NCBI GenBank assembly: GCA_046263055.1
Contig: JBHELO010000102.1
Span: 1-12,041, forward strand
Direction of reading: 5' to 3'
From: DATAQC01 sp046263055
Lineage (GTDB): Bacteria > Actinomycetota > Acidimicrobiia > Acidimicrobiales > AC-14
Length of the DNA stretch: 12,041 nt
Shown: one piece after another, positions 6,540 through 12,041 of the stretch
Layout of the letters: every line of letters begins with the position of its first letter
Position numbering within the stretch: position 1 is the first letter of the stretch
Notes under the pieces: generated by a model
Seen by the model: the letters and a program-made list of their open reading frames with translations, nothing else
What the model was told of the DNA's origin: nothing
Databases searched by the model: none
Made by a program: the position numbers and the translations under genes

Positions 6540-7717
6540 CGACGCGCCGAGCCGAGGCGCTCGACGACCAGGGCGTTGGCCATGCCGCCGCCCTCGCACA
6601 TGGTCTGCAACCCGAACCGCCCGCCGCAGCGCTCCAACTCCCACACCAGGCTGGTGAACAGGCGGGCCCCCGAGCAGCCCAGCGGGTGGCCGAGGGCGAT
6701 GGCGCCGCCGTTCACGTTCACCCGCTCGGGGTCGGGGTGGTGCTCGGCCGCCCACGCCAGCACCACGGAGGCGAAGGCCTCGTTGACCTCCACCCGGTCC
6801 ACCTGGTCCAAGGTGAGGCCGGCCCGCTCCAGCACCGCGGTCGTGGCCGGGATGGGGCCGGTGAGCATGGTGACGGGGTCCACACCCGCCACCGAGAAGG
6901 CCACGAACCGGGCCCGGGCCACCAGGCCCAGCCGCTCGGCGGCGTCCTCGCTGGCCACCAGCACGGCGGCCGCCCCGTCGGAGATCTGCGACGAGTTGCC
7001 GGCGGTGATGCGCCCGCCGGGCCGGAAGGCGGCCTTCAGGCCGGCGAGGGCCTCCAGGCTGGTGTCCCGCCGCACGCCCTCGTCGGCGGTGACCTGCTCC
7101 TTGCCCCGGCGGCCCTCCACCACCACGGGCACGATCTCCGCCGCGAACCGGCCCTCGTCGGCGGCCCGGACCGCTCGGCGGTGGCTGTCCAGGCTGTAGG
7201 CGTCCAGGGCCTCCCGGGACAGGTCCCAGCGCTCGGCCACCCCCTCTGCGGCGATGCCCTGGGGCACCAGCCCCCCGGCGGGCTGGTAGCGCTGCGCCAT
7301 CCGGGGGCCGAAGGGCATGCCCGGCCCCTTCACGGTGGTGATGCCCATGGGCACCCGGCTCATGGACTCCACCCCACCCGCTACCACCACGTCGTAGGCG
7401 CCGGCCGCAACCCCCTGGGCCGCGAAGTGCAGGGCCTGCTGCCCGGACCCACACTGGCGGTCCACGGTGGTGCCCGGCACCGAGTCGGGGAAGCCGGCGG
7501 CCAGCGCCGCGCTGCGGGCCACGTTGAGGCCCTGCTCGCCGGTCTGGGAGACGCAGCCCAAGATGACGTCGTCGATCAGCGCCGGGTCGAGGTCGTTGCG
7601 CTCGACCAGGGCGGCCAACACCTGGCCAGCCAGGTCGACGGGGTGCCACGCCGCCAGCTTCCCGTTGCGACGACCCACCGCGGTGCGAACGGCGTCGACG
7701 ACGACGGCGGTGGCCAT
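6536..7717 (-). CDS. Thiolase (acetyl-CoA C-acyltransferase), FadA5-like
   Basis: A 393-residue enzyme of normal thiolase length. It cleaves 3-ketoacyl-CoA with CoA, or condenses acetyl-CoA in the reverse reaction. The acyl-accepting cysteine is C89 in TTVDRQCGSGQQA. The C-terminal active-site histidine is H344 in GGAIALGHPLGCSGAR, and the second cysteine is C374 in TMCEGGGMANA. The N-terminus (VVVDAVRTAVGRRNGKLAAW) and the GCVSQTGEQ segment recall the FadA5 group of mycobacterial steroid side-chain thiolases, but this alone does not give the substrate. The ATG at 7717 has no Shine-Dalgarno; CACACT lies 9 nt upstream and may be a -10. It is the first gene of a two-gene unit with the zinc-ribbon protein and is divergent from the channel-like gene. 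Confidence 0.93.
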   Translation of the reverse strand: MATAVVVDAVRTAVGRRNGKLAAWHPVDLAGQVLAALVERNDLDPALIDDVILGCVSQTGEQGLNVARSAALAAGFPDSVPGTTVDRQCGSGQQALHFAAQGVAAGAYDVVVAGGVESMSRVPMGITTVKGPGMPFGPRMAQRYQPAGGLVPQGIAAEGVAERWDLSREALDAYSLDSHRRAVRAADEGRFAAEIVPVVVEGRRGKEQVTADEGVRRDTSLEALAGLKAAFRPGGRITAGNSSQISDGAAAVLVASEDAAERLGLVARARFVAFSVAGVDPVTMLTGPIPATTAVLERAGLTLDQVDRVEVNEAFASVVLAWAAEHHPDPERVNVNGGAIALGHPLGCSGARLFTSLVWELERCGGRFGLQTMCEGGGMANALVVERLGSARR

Positions 7718-7800
7718 GGCCGACCCAGTGTGGCACCCCCCTGCCCGCTGGGATCCGCCCCGGTCGACCCCCGGGGGCTGGTTGCCGCCGCCGGTGGCCC

Positions 7801-7806
7801 TACGCT
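7801..7806 (+). promoter_or_regulatory. -10-like hexamer before the channel-like gene
   Basis: TACGCT fits TANNNT and ends 9 nt before the GTG start at 7816. No Shine-Dalgarno or clear -35 is present. It could give a leaderless or nearly leaderless transcript, from the 98-bp intergenic region shared with the divergent thiolase. Confidence 0.35.
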
Positions 7807-7815
7807 CGCCGCCCG

Positions 7816-8952
7816 GTGGGCACCTTCGTCGACATCGGGGTCTTCGCCGACATCGGAGTCTTCGCCGACATCGGGGTCTTCGCCGCCGGCGCGGTGATGG
7901 TGGCCGCCACCCTGGGCTCGGCGGTGCGCACGGTGGTGCTGCCCCGGGGGATCCAGGCCAAGCTGGCCACCACCGTCTTCCTGGTCGTGCGGGCCGTCTT
8001 CCGGGTGCGCCTGGGCCGGGCCCCCAGCTTCGAGCGCCGGGACCGGGTCATGGCCGCCTACGGCCCGCTGAGCCTGCTGACCCTTGCCCTGGTGTGGCTG
8101 GCGGTGGTCGGCGCCGGCTACACGGCCATGTTCTGGGCCCTCGGCACCCACCCGCTACGGGCCGCCTTCACCTTGTCGGGGTCGTCGCTCTTCACCCTCG
8201 GCTTCCTCCATCCCCACGACCTGCCCACCACCGTGGCCGTGTTCAGCGAGTCGTCCCTCGGCCTGGCCCTCCTGGCCCTCCTCATCACCTATCTGCCCAG
8301 CCTCTACAACGCCTTCTCCCGGCGGGAGGCGGCGGTGGCCCACCTCGAGGTCCGCGCCGGGTCGCCGCCGTCGGGCCCCGAGATGATCGAGCGCTACGCC
8401 CGCATCGGCTGGGTGGGAGGGCTGGCCGGCATGTGGGAGCGCTGGGAGGAGTGGTTCGTGGAGCTGGAAGAGACCCATACCTCCTTCCCCGCCCTCGCCT
8501 TCTTCCGGTCGCCCCAGCCCGAGCATTCGTGGGTCACCGCCGCCGGGGCGATGCTCGACGCCGCCGCCCTGGCCTCGTCCACCATGGAGGACCACGACCC
8601 CGACGCCGCCCTCATGGTGCGGGCCGGCTACCTGTCGCTGCGCCGCATCGCCGACTACTTCGACATCCCCTACGACCGGGAGCCTGCTCCCGGCGATCCC
8701 ATCACCGTGGCCCGCGACGAGTACGACGAGGCCTACGACCGCCTGGCGGCCGCCGGGGTGCGGCTGAAGCCCGATCGCGAACAGGCGTGGCGGGACTTCG
8801 CCGGCTGGCGGGTCAACTACGACGCCGTCCTCGTCACCCTGGCCGGCCTGGTCATGGCGCCCTACGCGCCGTGGTCCTCGGACCGCTCGGTCACCGGGTT
8901 CCGCCCGACCTTGCTGCGGGGGCGGGGCCGTCAGAACGGAGGGCACCGCTGA
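7816..8952 (+). CDS. Actinobacterial membrane protein with ion-channel-like pore segment
   Basis: A 378-residue protein with an N-terminal membrane part (to about residue 167) and a cytoplasmic C-terminal domain. A hydrophobic helix (85-109) is followed by a re-entrant-looking segment SGSSLFTLGF (121-130) and another helix (about 146-163) ending ITYLPSLYNAFSRRE. Helix, pore loop TxGF, helix is the layout of two-helix K+ channels, though the GYGD filter is reduced to TLGF. The C-terminal domain has conserved-looking stretches (FFRSPQPEHSW, FAGWRVNYD) that I associate from memory with actinobacterial hypothetical proteins of the same layout; no function is established. The start is GTG 7816. 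Internal in-frame starts at 7894 and 7897 would remove the 18-bp repeats, but the repeats preserve the frame. Confidence 0.8.
   Translation: MGTFVDIGVFADIGVFADIGVFAAGAVMVAATLGSAVRTVVLPRGIQAKLATTVFLVVRAVFRVRLGRAPSFERRDRVMAAYGPLSLLTLALVWLAVVGAGYTAMFWALGTHPLRAAFTLSGSSLFTLGFLHPHDLPTTVAVFSESSLGLALLALLITYLPSLYNAFSRREAAVAHLEVRAGSPPSGPEMIERYARIGWVGGLAGMWERWEEWFVELEETHTSFPALAFFRSPQPEHSWVTAAGAMLDAAALASSTMEDHDPDAALMVRAGYLSLRRIADYFDIPYDREPAPGDPITVARDEYDEAYDRLAAAGVRLKPDREQAWRDFAGWRVNYDAVLVTLAGLVMAPYAPWSSDRSVTGFRPTLLRGRGRQNGGHR
7831..7884 (+). repeat. 18-bp in-frame tandem repeat, three copies
   Basis: The unit gacatcggggtcttcgcc occurs at 7831-7848, 7849-7866 (one substitution, g to a) and 7867-7884. Each copy encodes DIGVFA. 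The repeats fall at the extreme N-terminus of the channel-like protein, just before its first membrane helix. Confidence 0.95.
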
Positions 8953-9005
8953 ACACGAGCACCCGGCGACGCCGCGGTCATCCGACCCGGTCCAGGTTGT
9001 GGCGC
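8953..9005. other. Short gap between convergent genes
   Basis: No gene or clear terminator is seen in these 53 bp. The 16-mer cggtccaggttgtggc at 8988-9003 is repeated exactly at 9106-9121, inside the end of the kinase gene, 118 bp away. Confidence 0.7.
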
Positions 9006-10175
9006 TCATCCCAGGCCCCGGGCTGCCGCCAGGCGACCCACCAGGTCGGCGGTGGCGGGGCGGGCCACCACCAGGGCGTCGAGGAGGCGGAGCTGAGCCC
9101 GGGCTCGGTCCAGGTTGTGGCCCGGGCGGTCGACGGCGAAGTACACGTCGCCGGCCAGGTGGTCGGTGAGGAAGCGGGTGGCCGCCTCCCAGGCCATGAG
9201 CGGGCCGGCGAGTGGCAGCAGCGCCACCTCGGTGGGCACGAGGAGATGCCCGGCCCCGTCCAGGTAGGCGCCCAGCACCGCCTCCAGGTGGTCCCCACGG
9301 AGGGCGACGGGTGGCTCGGGGTCGTCCTCGTCCACCGCCGCCACCGTGCTGCGCACCAGGTCGCCCACGTCGGCCAGCACGGTCCCGGGAGCCACGGTGT
9401 CCAGGTCCACCATGCACAGGCCCTCGCCGGTGGCCTCGTCGGCCAGGACGTTGTCGGCCTTGGCGTCGTTGTGCACCGTGCGCTCGGGCAGGTGGCCGGT
9501 GGCCCGGGCGGCGTCCACCTCGTCGACGACGGTGGCCGCCGCCCGCACCGCCTCCACCGCCGCCCCACACCCGGCGCCCCGGCCCACCGGATCGGCGCCG
9601 GCCACCGCGTCCAGGGCGGCCAGGCGGCCACGAAAGTCCCGGAAGCCGGGGATGGCCTCGGTGATCGGCGGGCCGCCCAGGTCGGACAGCTCGTCGAGGA
9701 AGCGGGCCGCCACCCCGGCCGCCTGGGCGGCGCCGGCCGGCGAGCGGACGGGCGCCAGGCTGGCCGCCCCCTCCACGTAGAGGAAGCCCCGCCAGCAGGC
9801 GCCGTCGCCGTCCATCACGAACGGCCGCCCGTCGTGGGCCGCCAGCACCGTCAGCGCCCGGCGGGGGGCATCCGGGCACCGAGCGGCGGCCAGCCGGCCG
9901 TGCTGGTGGGTGGCCACCCGGGCGGCGGTGGCGGCCACAAGCATCGGGTCGGGGAACACCGCCCCATTGAGGCGCTGGACCACAGTGCGGGTGGTCGAGC
10001 CGCCGGCGCTGGTCGTGACGAGCCAGGTCTCGTGGATGTGGCCCCGACCGTGCGGTGCCACCGCCACCACCTCGCCGGCGACGAGGCGGCGGGCGGCAGC
10101 CGCCGCCCGTTTCCTGGCGGCAGGAAGATTCGCGATCCGCACCGCGTCATGATCGCCACTCTGGCCCGTCTTCAT
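9006..10175 (-). CDS. APH-fold kinase, N-acetylhexosamine 1-kinase (NahK)-like
   Basis: A 389-residue protein. The ATG at 10175 is preceded by AGGAGA (10186-10181) with a 5-nt spacer, the best Shine-Dalgarno in the window. The frame is open upstream to 10490, but that extension is Arg/Pro low complexity. Motifs follow the aminoglycoside phosphotransferase fold: HETWLV (48-53) in the nucleotide loop, VVQRLN (65-70) and VFPDP (73-77), the catalytic loop HNDAKADN (235-242, catalytic D237, N242), and VDLDTVAPG (256-264) with metal-binding D257 or D259. VQRLN..VFPDP with HND-K--NVL and DLDT is the pattern of NahK-type sugar 1-kinases rather than antibiotic-resistance enzymes. The family mostly phosphorylates N-acetylhexosamines, but the substrate here is inferred. 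No sugar operon surrounds it; a long structured leader precedes it. Confidence 0.85.
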   Translation of the reverse strand: MKTGQSGDHDAVRIANLPAARKRAAAAARRLVAGEVVAVAPHGRGHIHETWLVTTSAGGSTTRTVVQRLNGAVFPDPMLVAATAARVATHQHGRLAAARCPDAPRRALTVLAAHDGRPFVMDGDGACWRGFLYVEGAASLAPVRSPAGAAQAAGVAARFLDELSDLGGPPITEAIPGFRDFRGRLAALDAVAGADPVGRGAGCGAAVEAVRAAATVVDEVDAARATGHLPERTVHNDAKADNVLADEATGEGLCMVDLDTVAPGTVLADVGDLVRSTVAAVDEDDPEPPVALRGDHLEAVLGAYLDGAGHLLVPTEVALLPLAGPLMAWEAATRFLTDHLAGDVYFAVDRPGHNLDRARAQLRLLDALVVARPATADLVGRLAAARGLG

Positions 10176-10203
10176 GGTGTTCTCCTGACGCGAGCCCAAC
10201 GGC

Positions 10204-10228
10204 GGGCCCGCACGGGGGGATGCGGCCC
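10204..10228 (-). other. Small hairpin in the kinase leader
   Basis: GGGCC-C-GCA (10204-10212) and TGC-GGCCC (10221-10228) pair with one bulged base around an 8-nt loop. In the kinase mRNA this would lie a few tens of bases upstream of the Shine-Dalgarno. Confidence 0.4.
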
Positions 10229-10240
10229 TGGTCGTCTTGG

Positions 10241-10310
10241 GACGGCCGCGGGTCGGCTCGGGGGCGGCCGTCTGCCGCCGTCCCGCCCGTCGTCGGCGAC
10301 GGCCGCCCCC
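10241..10310 (-). other. Three-arm inverted-repeat cluster with competing pairings
   Basis: GACGGCCGC (10241-10249), GGGGGCGGCCGTC (10260-10272) and GACGGCCGCCCCC (10298-10310) share one sequence. The middle arm pairs perfectly with the right arm over 13 bp, with four more pairs beyond a bulged base, or with the left arm over 9 bp. The two hairpins exclude each other, an arrangement found in attenuators. On the plus strand the 13-bp hairpin is followed by TCTTCCTCCC. On the minus strand it is part of the untranslated leader of the kinase mRNA. Confidence 0.5.
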
Positions 10311-10385
10311 TCTTCCTCCCGGAACCTCCTCCACCGGATCGCCCGCCAAGGCGTGACGCGCCACCGGCCGGGAGCATGGACCTGC

Positions 10386-10432
10386 GGAGTGCCGAGCCCT
10401 CGGGACCCCCCAGCTCCAGGGCTCGGCGCTCC
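10386..10432. other. 15-bp stem-loop in the intergenic region
   Basis: GGAGTGCCGAGCCCT (10386-10400) pairs with AGGGCTCGGCGCTCC (10418-10432) through all 15 positions, with one G-T wobble, around a 17-nt loop. TTCTGACGCGTTTT follows on the plus strand. It may be a terminator on the plus strand or a leader element on the minus strand. No plus-strand gene ends here. Confidence 0.55.
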
Positions 10433-10646
10433 TTCTGACGCGTTTTGACGCGCCCCGCGTTCTTGTCGACGCTCCTGGCGAGTGCAACACTCGTCCAAGT
10501 GCTCCGCGGCCGGGGTGGCGCTGCCGATCGCGCTGCGTCCTACCTCAACGGTTCACGGGCCCACCGGCTTGGTGTCGCCCCGAGGGCTGGGGCCGGGACC
10601 GCCACCAAGCCACGGCCTGGCGCCGCTCTCCGTCCTGCCACCGCCC

Positions 10647-11765
10647 TCAGTCCCGCCACACCGGGCTGAGCCGCCCGGGTACGCCCCGGCCCTGGGCGGG
10701 AGCCGCCACCGGGGCGCCGGCCGCCCCGGAGCGGCGGCGGGCGGCCAGGACCACGAAATGGTCGATGACGGCGGCCAGGGTGGCCCGGCGCTCGTCCAGG
10801 CCCATGTCGTCCCACGCCCGGCGGAGGGCGGAGCCGGCGCCGCACAGCTCCCGTTGGCGGCGGAGGAGGGCCTGGTCGCCCACCCCGGCATCGGTGGTCC
10901 GGGCCCGGTCCTCGAGCTGGCGGCGGAGGCGCTGCCAGGCGTCGTCGTCGATCTGGGAGCCGCCGGCCCACATGCCGTCCACTCCGCCGCCCGTGCCGGT
11001 CCCCGTCACCGCCGAAGTCACCAAGGCGGCCAGGTGGTGTTCCTGCTCGACCAGGCGGGCGGCCCGGGCCACTACCGCGGCCACGAACGAAGCGTCGTCC
11101 ACCCGGGCCAGCACCAGGTCCGTGGCCGCCGCCTCGGCCGCCGATGCGGGGATGACGACGCCAGAGCAGCCGCCCGCCCCCCGGGACGGGCAGCGGTAGC
11201 AGGGCTGGGCCGACGACGTCGAGCGGGCCGCCCCCCCGAGGCGCGCCCCGCAGCGCCAGCACCGCAGGAACCCGCTCAGCAGGTAGCGGCGGGGCACTCG
11301 CTCCCCGCCGCCCGTGCCCGGAGCGGCGGCGGCTTCCTTGCACCGGGCCCGACGCAGGTCCAGCAGCCGCTCGTGGGTGGCCCGGTCGACGATGGCCGGC
11401 ACCGGGAAGGCGCCCTCCTCACCCGTCGGGCCCAGGCCCGCCAGTCGGGGCTGTATGAGCAGGGCGGACAATGCATTTATCCGCCACGGGCCGCCCGTGG
11501 TGGTGGTCACCCCCGCAGCGTTCCAGTCGGCGACAATGGATACCAGGGTGTCGCCACCAAGCACCCGCCGGGCAGCCTCGCGAATGAGCTGCGCCTCTGC
11601 CGCCATCACCTGCCGGCGGTCCTGGGAGTGGCCGAACCCTCGACGGCCGCGGGCATCCCACCCGGTGGCGCTCACGAGCGGTAGTACGGGACCGCGACCG
11701 GAGGCGGATGACACGCCCGGTGGCCGGGAGGTGGCACCGCCCCCATCGACCCTTGCAATGAACAT
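10647..11765 (-). CDS. Large serine recombinase lacking its catalytic domain (remnant)
   Basis: Homology begins near 11645 with GRRGFGHSQDRRQVMAAEAQ, the usual start of the Recombinase domain (normally -RRPFGY/F-), followed by LIREAARRVLGG, VADWNAAGVTTTTGGPW and QPRLAGL. The Recombinase zinc ribbon follows: RRYLLSGFLRCWRCGARL, then PCYRCPS and GGCSG, giving CxxC pairs. After it come an acidic/coiled region (about 11100-10750) and an Arg/Ala-rich end at the TGA 10647-10649. The resolvase catalytic domain, about 150 residues with the serine nucleophile, should precede but is absent in every minus-strand frame up to the window end. The frame is open to 11843; ATG 11765, in the loop of the palindrome, and ATG 11843 are both possible starts, neither with a Shine-Dalgarno. 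It is probably a decayed integrase of a phage or integrative element. A DNA-binding protein without recombination activity is also possible. Confidence 0.75.
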   Translation of the reverse strand: MFIARVDGGGATSRPPGVSSASGRGPVLPLVSATGWDARGRRGFGHSQDRRQVMAAEAQLIREAARRVLGGDTLVSIVADWNAAGVTTTTGGPWRINALSALLIQPRLAGLGPTGEEGAFPVPAIVDRATHERLLDLRRARCKEAAAAPGTGGGERVPRRYLLSGFLRCWRCGARLGGAARSTSSAQPCYRCPSRGAGGCSGVVIPASAAEAAATDLVLARVDDASFVAAVVARAARLVEQEHHLAALVTSAVTGTGTGGGVDGMWAGGSQIDDDAWQRLRRQLEDRARTTDAGVGDQALLRRQRELCGAGSALRRAWDDMGLDERRATLAAVIDHFVVLAARRRSGAAGAPVAAPAQGRGVPGRLSPVWRD

Positions 11766-11781
11766 GGGGGATTCATTGCAA
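11753..11781. promoter_or_regulatory. Perfect 10-bp inverted repeat, operator-like
   Basis: TTGCAATGAA (11753-11762) and TTCATTGCAA (11772-11781) are exact reverse complements separated by 9 bp, for a 29-bp palindrome. The arms are AT-rich in a GC-rich region. Next to it on the minus strand, TATATC (11788-11783) could be a -10, which would place the palindrome at the transcription start. The size and symmetry fit an operator for a dimeric regulator such as the TetR family. Confidence 0.55.
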
Positions 11782-11832
11782 CGATATACCGACCGCTGGA
11801 GCCTCTCTCCGGTGGATTTTCTGGCGGGCGTA

Positions 11833-11861
11833 TTGCTCCGCACGGGCGAAGGTCATAGAGT
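11833..11861 (+). promoter_or_regulatory. Candidate promoter for the gene at 11998
   Basis: TTGCTC (11833-11838) and TAGAGT (11856-11861) are 17 bp apart, the ideal spacing. This is the best -35/-10 pair in the window. Transcription from here would give a leader of about 130 nt before the ATG at 11998. In 11782-11991 I see no other gene or signal. Confidence 0.45.
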
Positions 11862-11997
11862 GCGCCCGCTTCACTTCCGTGCTAGACGTTCCGGGCCACA
11901 GACGCCGTTCCAGACGAGCACCAGCGCCTCTCGGGGCGAATCGCCGCACACCTGGCTTCCCGTGGTCCCGGTTCCAACCAACCCAGGGGGGATGAGC

Positions 11998-12041
11998 ATG
12001 ACCCGACCGTGGAGGCGCTCCACGGGTGACGAGCGTGGACA
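11998..12041 (+). CDS. Start of an unidentified gene, cut by the window end
   Basis: ATG 11998 is preceded by AGGGGGG (11985-11991) with a 6-nt spacer, a good Shine-Dalgarno. An in-frame ATG at 11992 abuts the same motif and is less likely. Only MTRPWRRSTGDERG is visible, basic and polar, with no recognisable motif. The frame is open to the end of the window. Product unknown. Confidence 0.5.
   Translation, partial: MTRPWRRSTGDERG

Larger units (their letters stand above)
10186..10452 (+). repeat. Four same-orientation TGACGCG heptamers
   Basis: TGACGCG occurs at 10186-10192, 10354-10360, 10436-10442 and 10446-10452, all on the same strand. The last two are 10 bp apart, one helical turn. The first overlaps the Shine-Dalgarno of the kinase gene. 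They could be binding sites for a regulator; nothing in the sequence names it. Confidence 0.4.
10176..10646. other. 471-bp region without a supported gene
   Basis: Reading frames here are Arg/Pro/Gly low complexity without recognisable domains. The region holds the hairpins and heptamers listed separately and a small palindrome CGAGTG-CAA-CACTCG (10479-10493). It would be the leader of the kinase gene and the 3' side of the recombinase remnant. Confidence 0.6.

Noticed and set aside
7467..10448. 993-codon open frame on the plus strand
   Set aside because: It runs antisense to the thiolase start and the kinase and across the channel-like gene in another frame. Its translation is Arg/Pro/Gly/His low complexity, the usual artefact of very high GC third positions.
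10479..10493. CGAGTG-CAA-CACTCG as a CIRCE/HrcA or LexA site
   Set aside because: CIRCE has CACTC-N9-GAGTG in the opposite order, and actinobacterial SOS boxes are CGAAC-N4-GTTCG. The spacing and sequence do not match either.
10172..10498. Small minus-strand ORFs in the kinase leader, and an N-terminal extension of the kinase to 10490
   Set aside because: Arg/Pro-rich without motifs. The strong AGGAGA site sets the kinase start at 10175, and the hairpins suggest non-coding DNA.
10482..11684. 400-codon plus-strand frame antisense to the recombinase
   Set aside because: The minus strand encodes Recombinase and zinc-ribbon motifs; the plus-strand product is low complexity.
1..12041. tRNA, rRNA, insertion sequence with transposase, toxin-antitoxin or defence genes
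   Set aside because: No cloverleaf, ribosomal or transposase signature and no recognisable defence domain was seen on either strand. The only mobile-element trace is the truncated serine recombinase.

Overview
The window is very GC-rich throughout and carries the actinobacterial cell-wall and division cluster pstP – rodA/ftsW – pbpA – pknB, followed by a TrpG/PabA-type glutamine amidotransferase and crgA. CrgA and a PASTA-type PknB beside RodA and PbpA are hallmarks of Actinomycetota. The single Ser/Thr kinase (no pknA) and the divergence of the accessory genes suggest a deep-branching, non-mycobacterial lineage, for example Acidimicrobiia; that placement is inference.

Layout. Positions 1-5064 (+) hold the end of pstP, rodA, pbpA and pknB, packed with a 4-bp overlap or very short gaps. 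They form a morphogenesis module: a phosphatase and a kinase act on the switch, a SEDS glycosyltransferase polymerises glycan, and a class B PBP crosslinks it. Positions 5083-5697 (-) hold the amidotransferase, convergent with pknB and divergent from crgA (5799-6179, +). Both genes of this divergent pair have a TANNNT hexamer exactly 6 nt before the ATG, which suggests leaderless transcripts. A 3'-3' gap follows (6180-6281) with a stem-loop made of DnaA-box-like 9-mers. Positions 6282-7717 (-) are a FadA5-like thiolase translationally coupled to a small membrane zinc-ribbon protein. Divergent from it is a membrane protein with a K+-channel-like pore segment (7816-8952, +). Convergent to that is a NahK-like sugar kinase of the APH fold (9006-10175, -).

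Positions 10176-10646 are non-coding and unusually rich in perfect inverted repeats, including two arms competing for a third, plus four TGACGCG heptamers. This would be the leader of the kinase mRNA. Positions 10647 to about 11765 (-) encode a large serine recombinase without its catalytic N-terminal domain, probably a remnant of an integrated element. Its 5' end meets a perfect 10-bp inverted repeat in a locally AT-richer patch (11753-11781). A promoter and Shine-Dalgarno then lead into a gene that starts at 11998 (+) and runs off the window.

The first 10 kb is mostly conserved chromosomal core. The most unusual parts are the structured kinase leader, the recombinase remnant with its palindrome, the leaderless start pair, and the thiolase/zinc-ribbon and channel-like genes of unknown role. 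I found no clear new defence or mobile system, no CRISPR array and no tRNA or rRNA.
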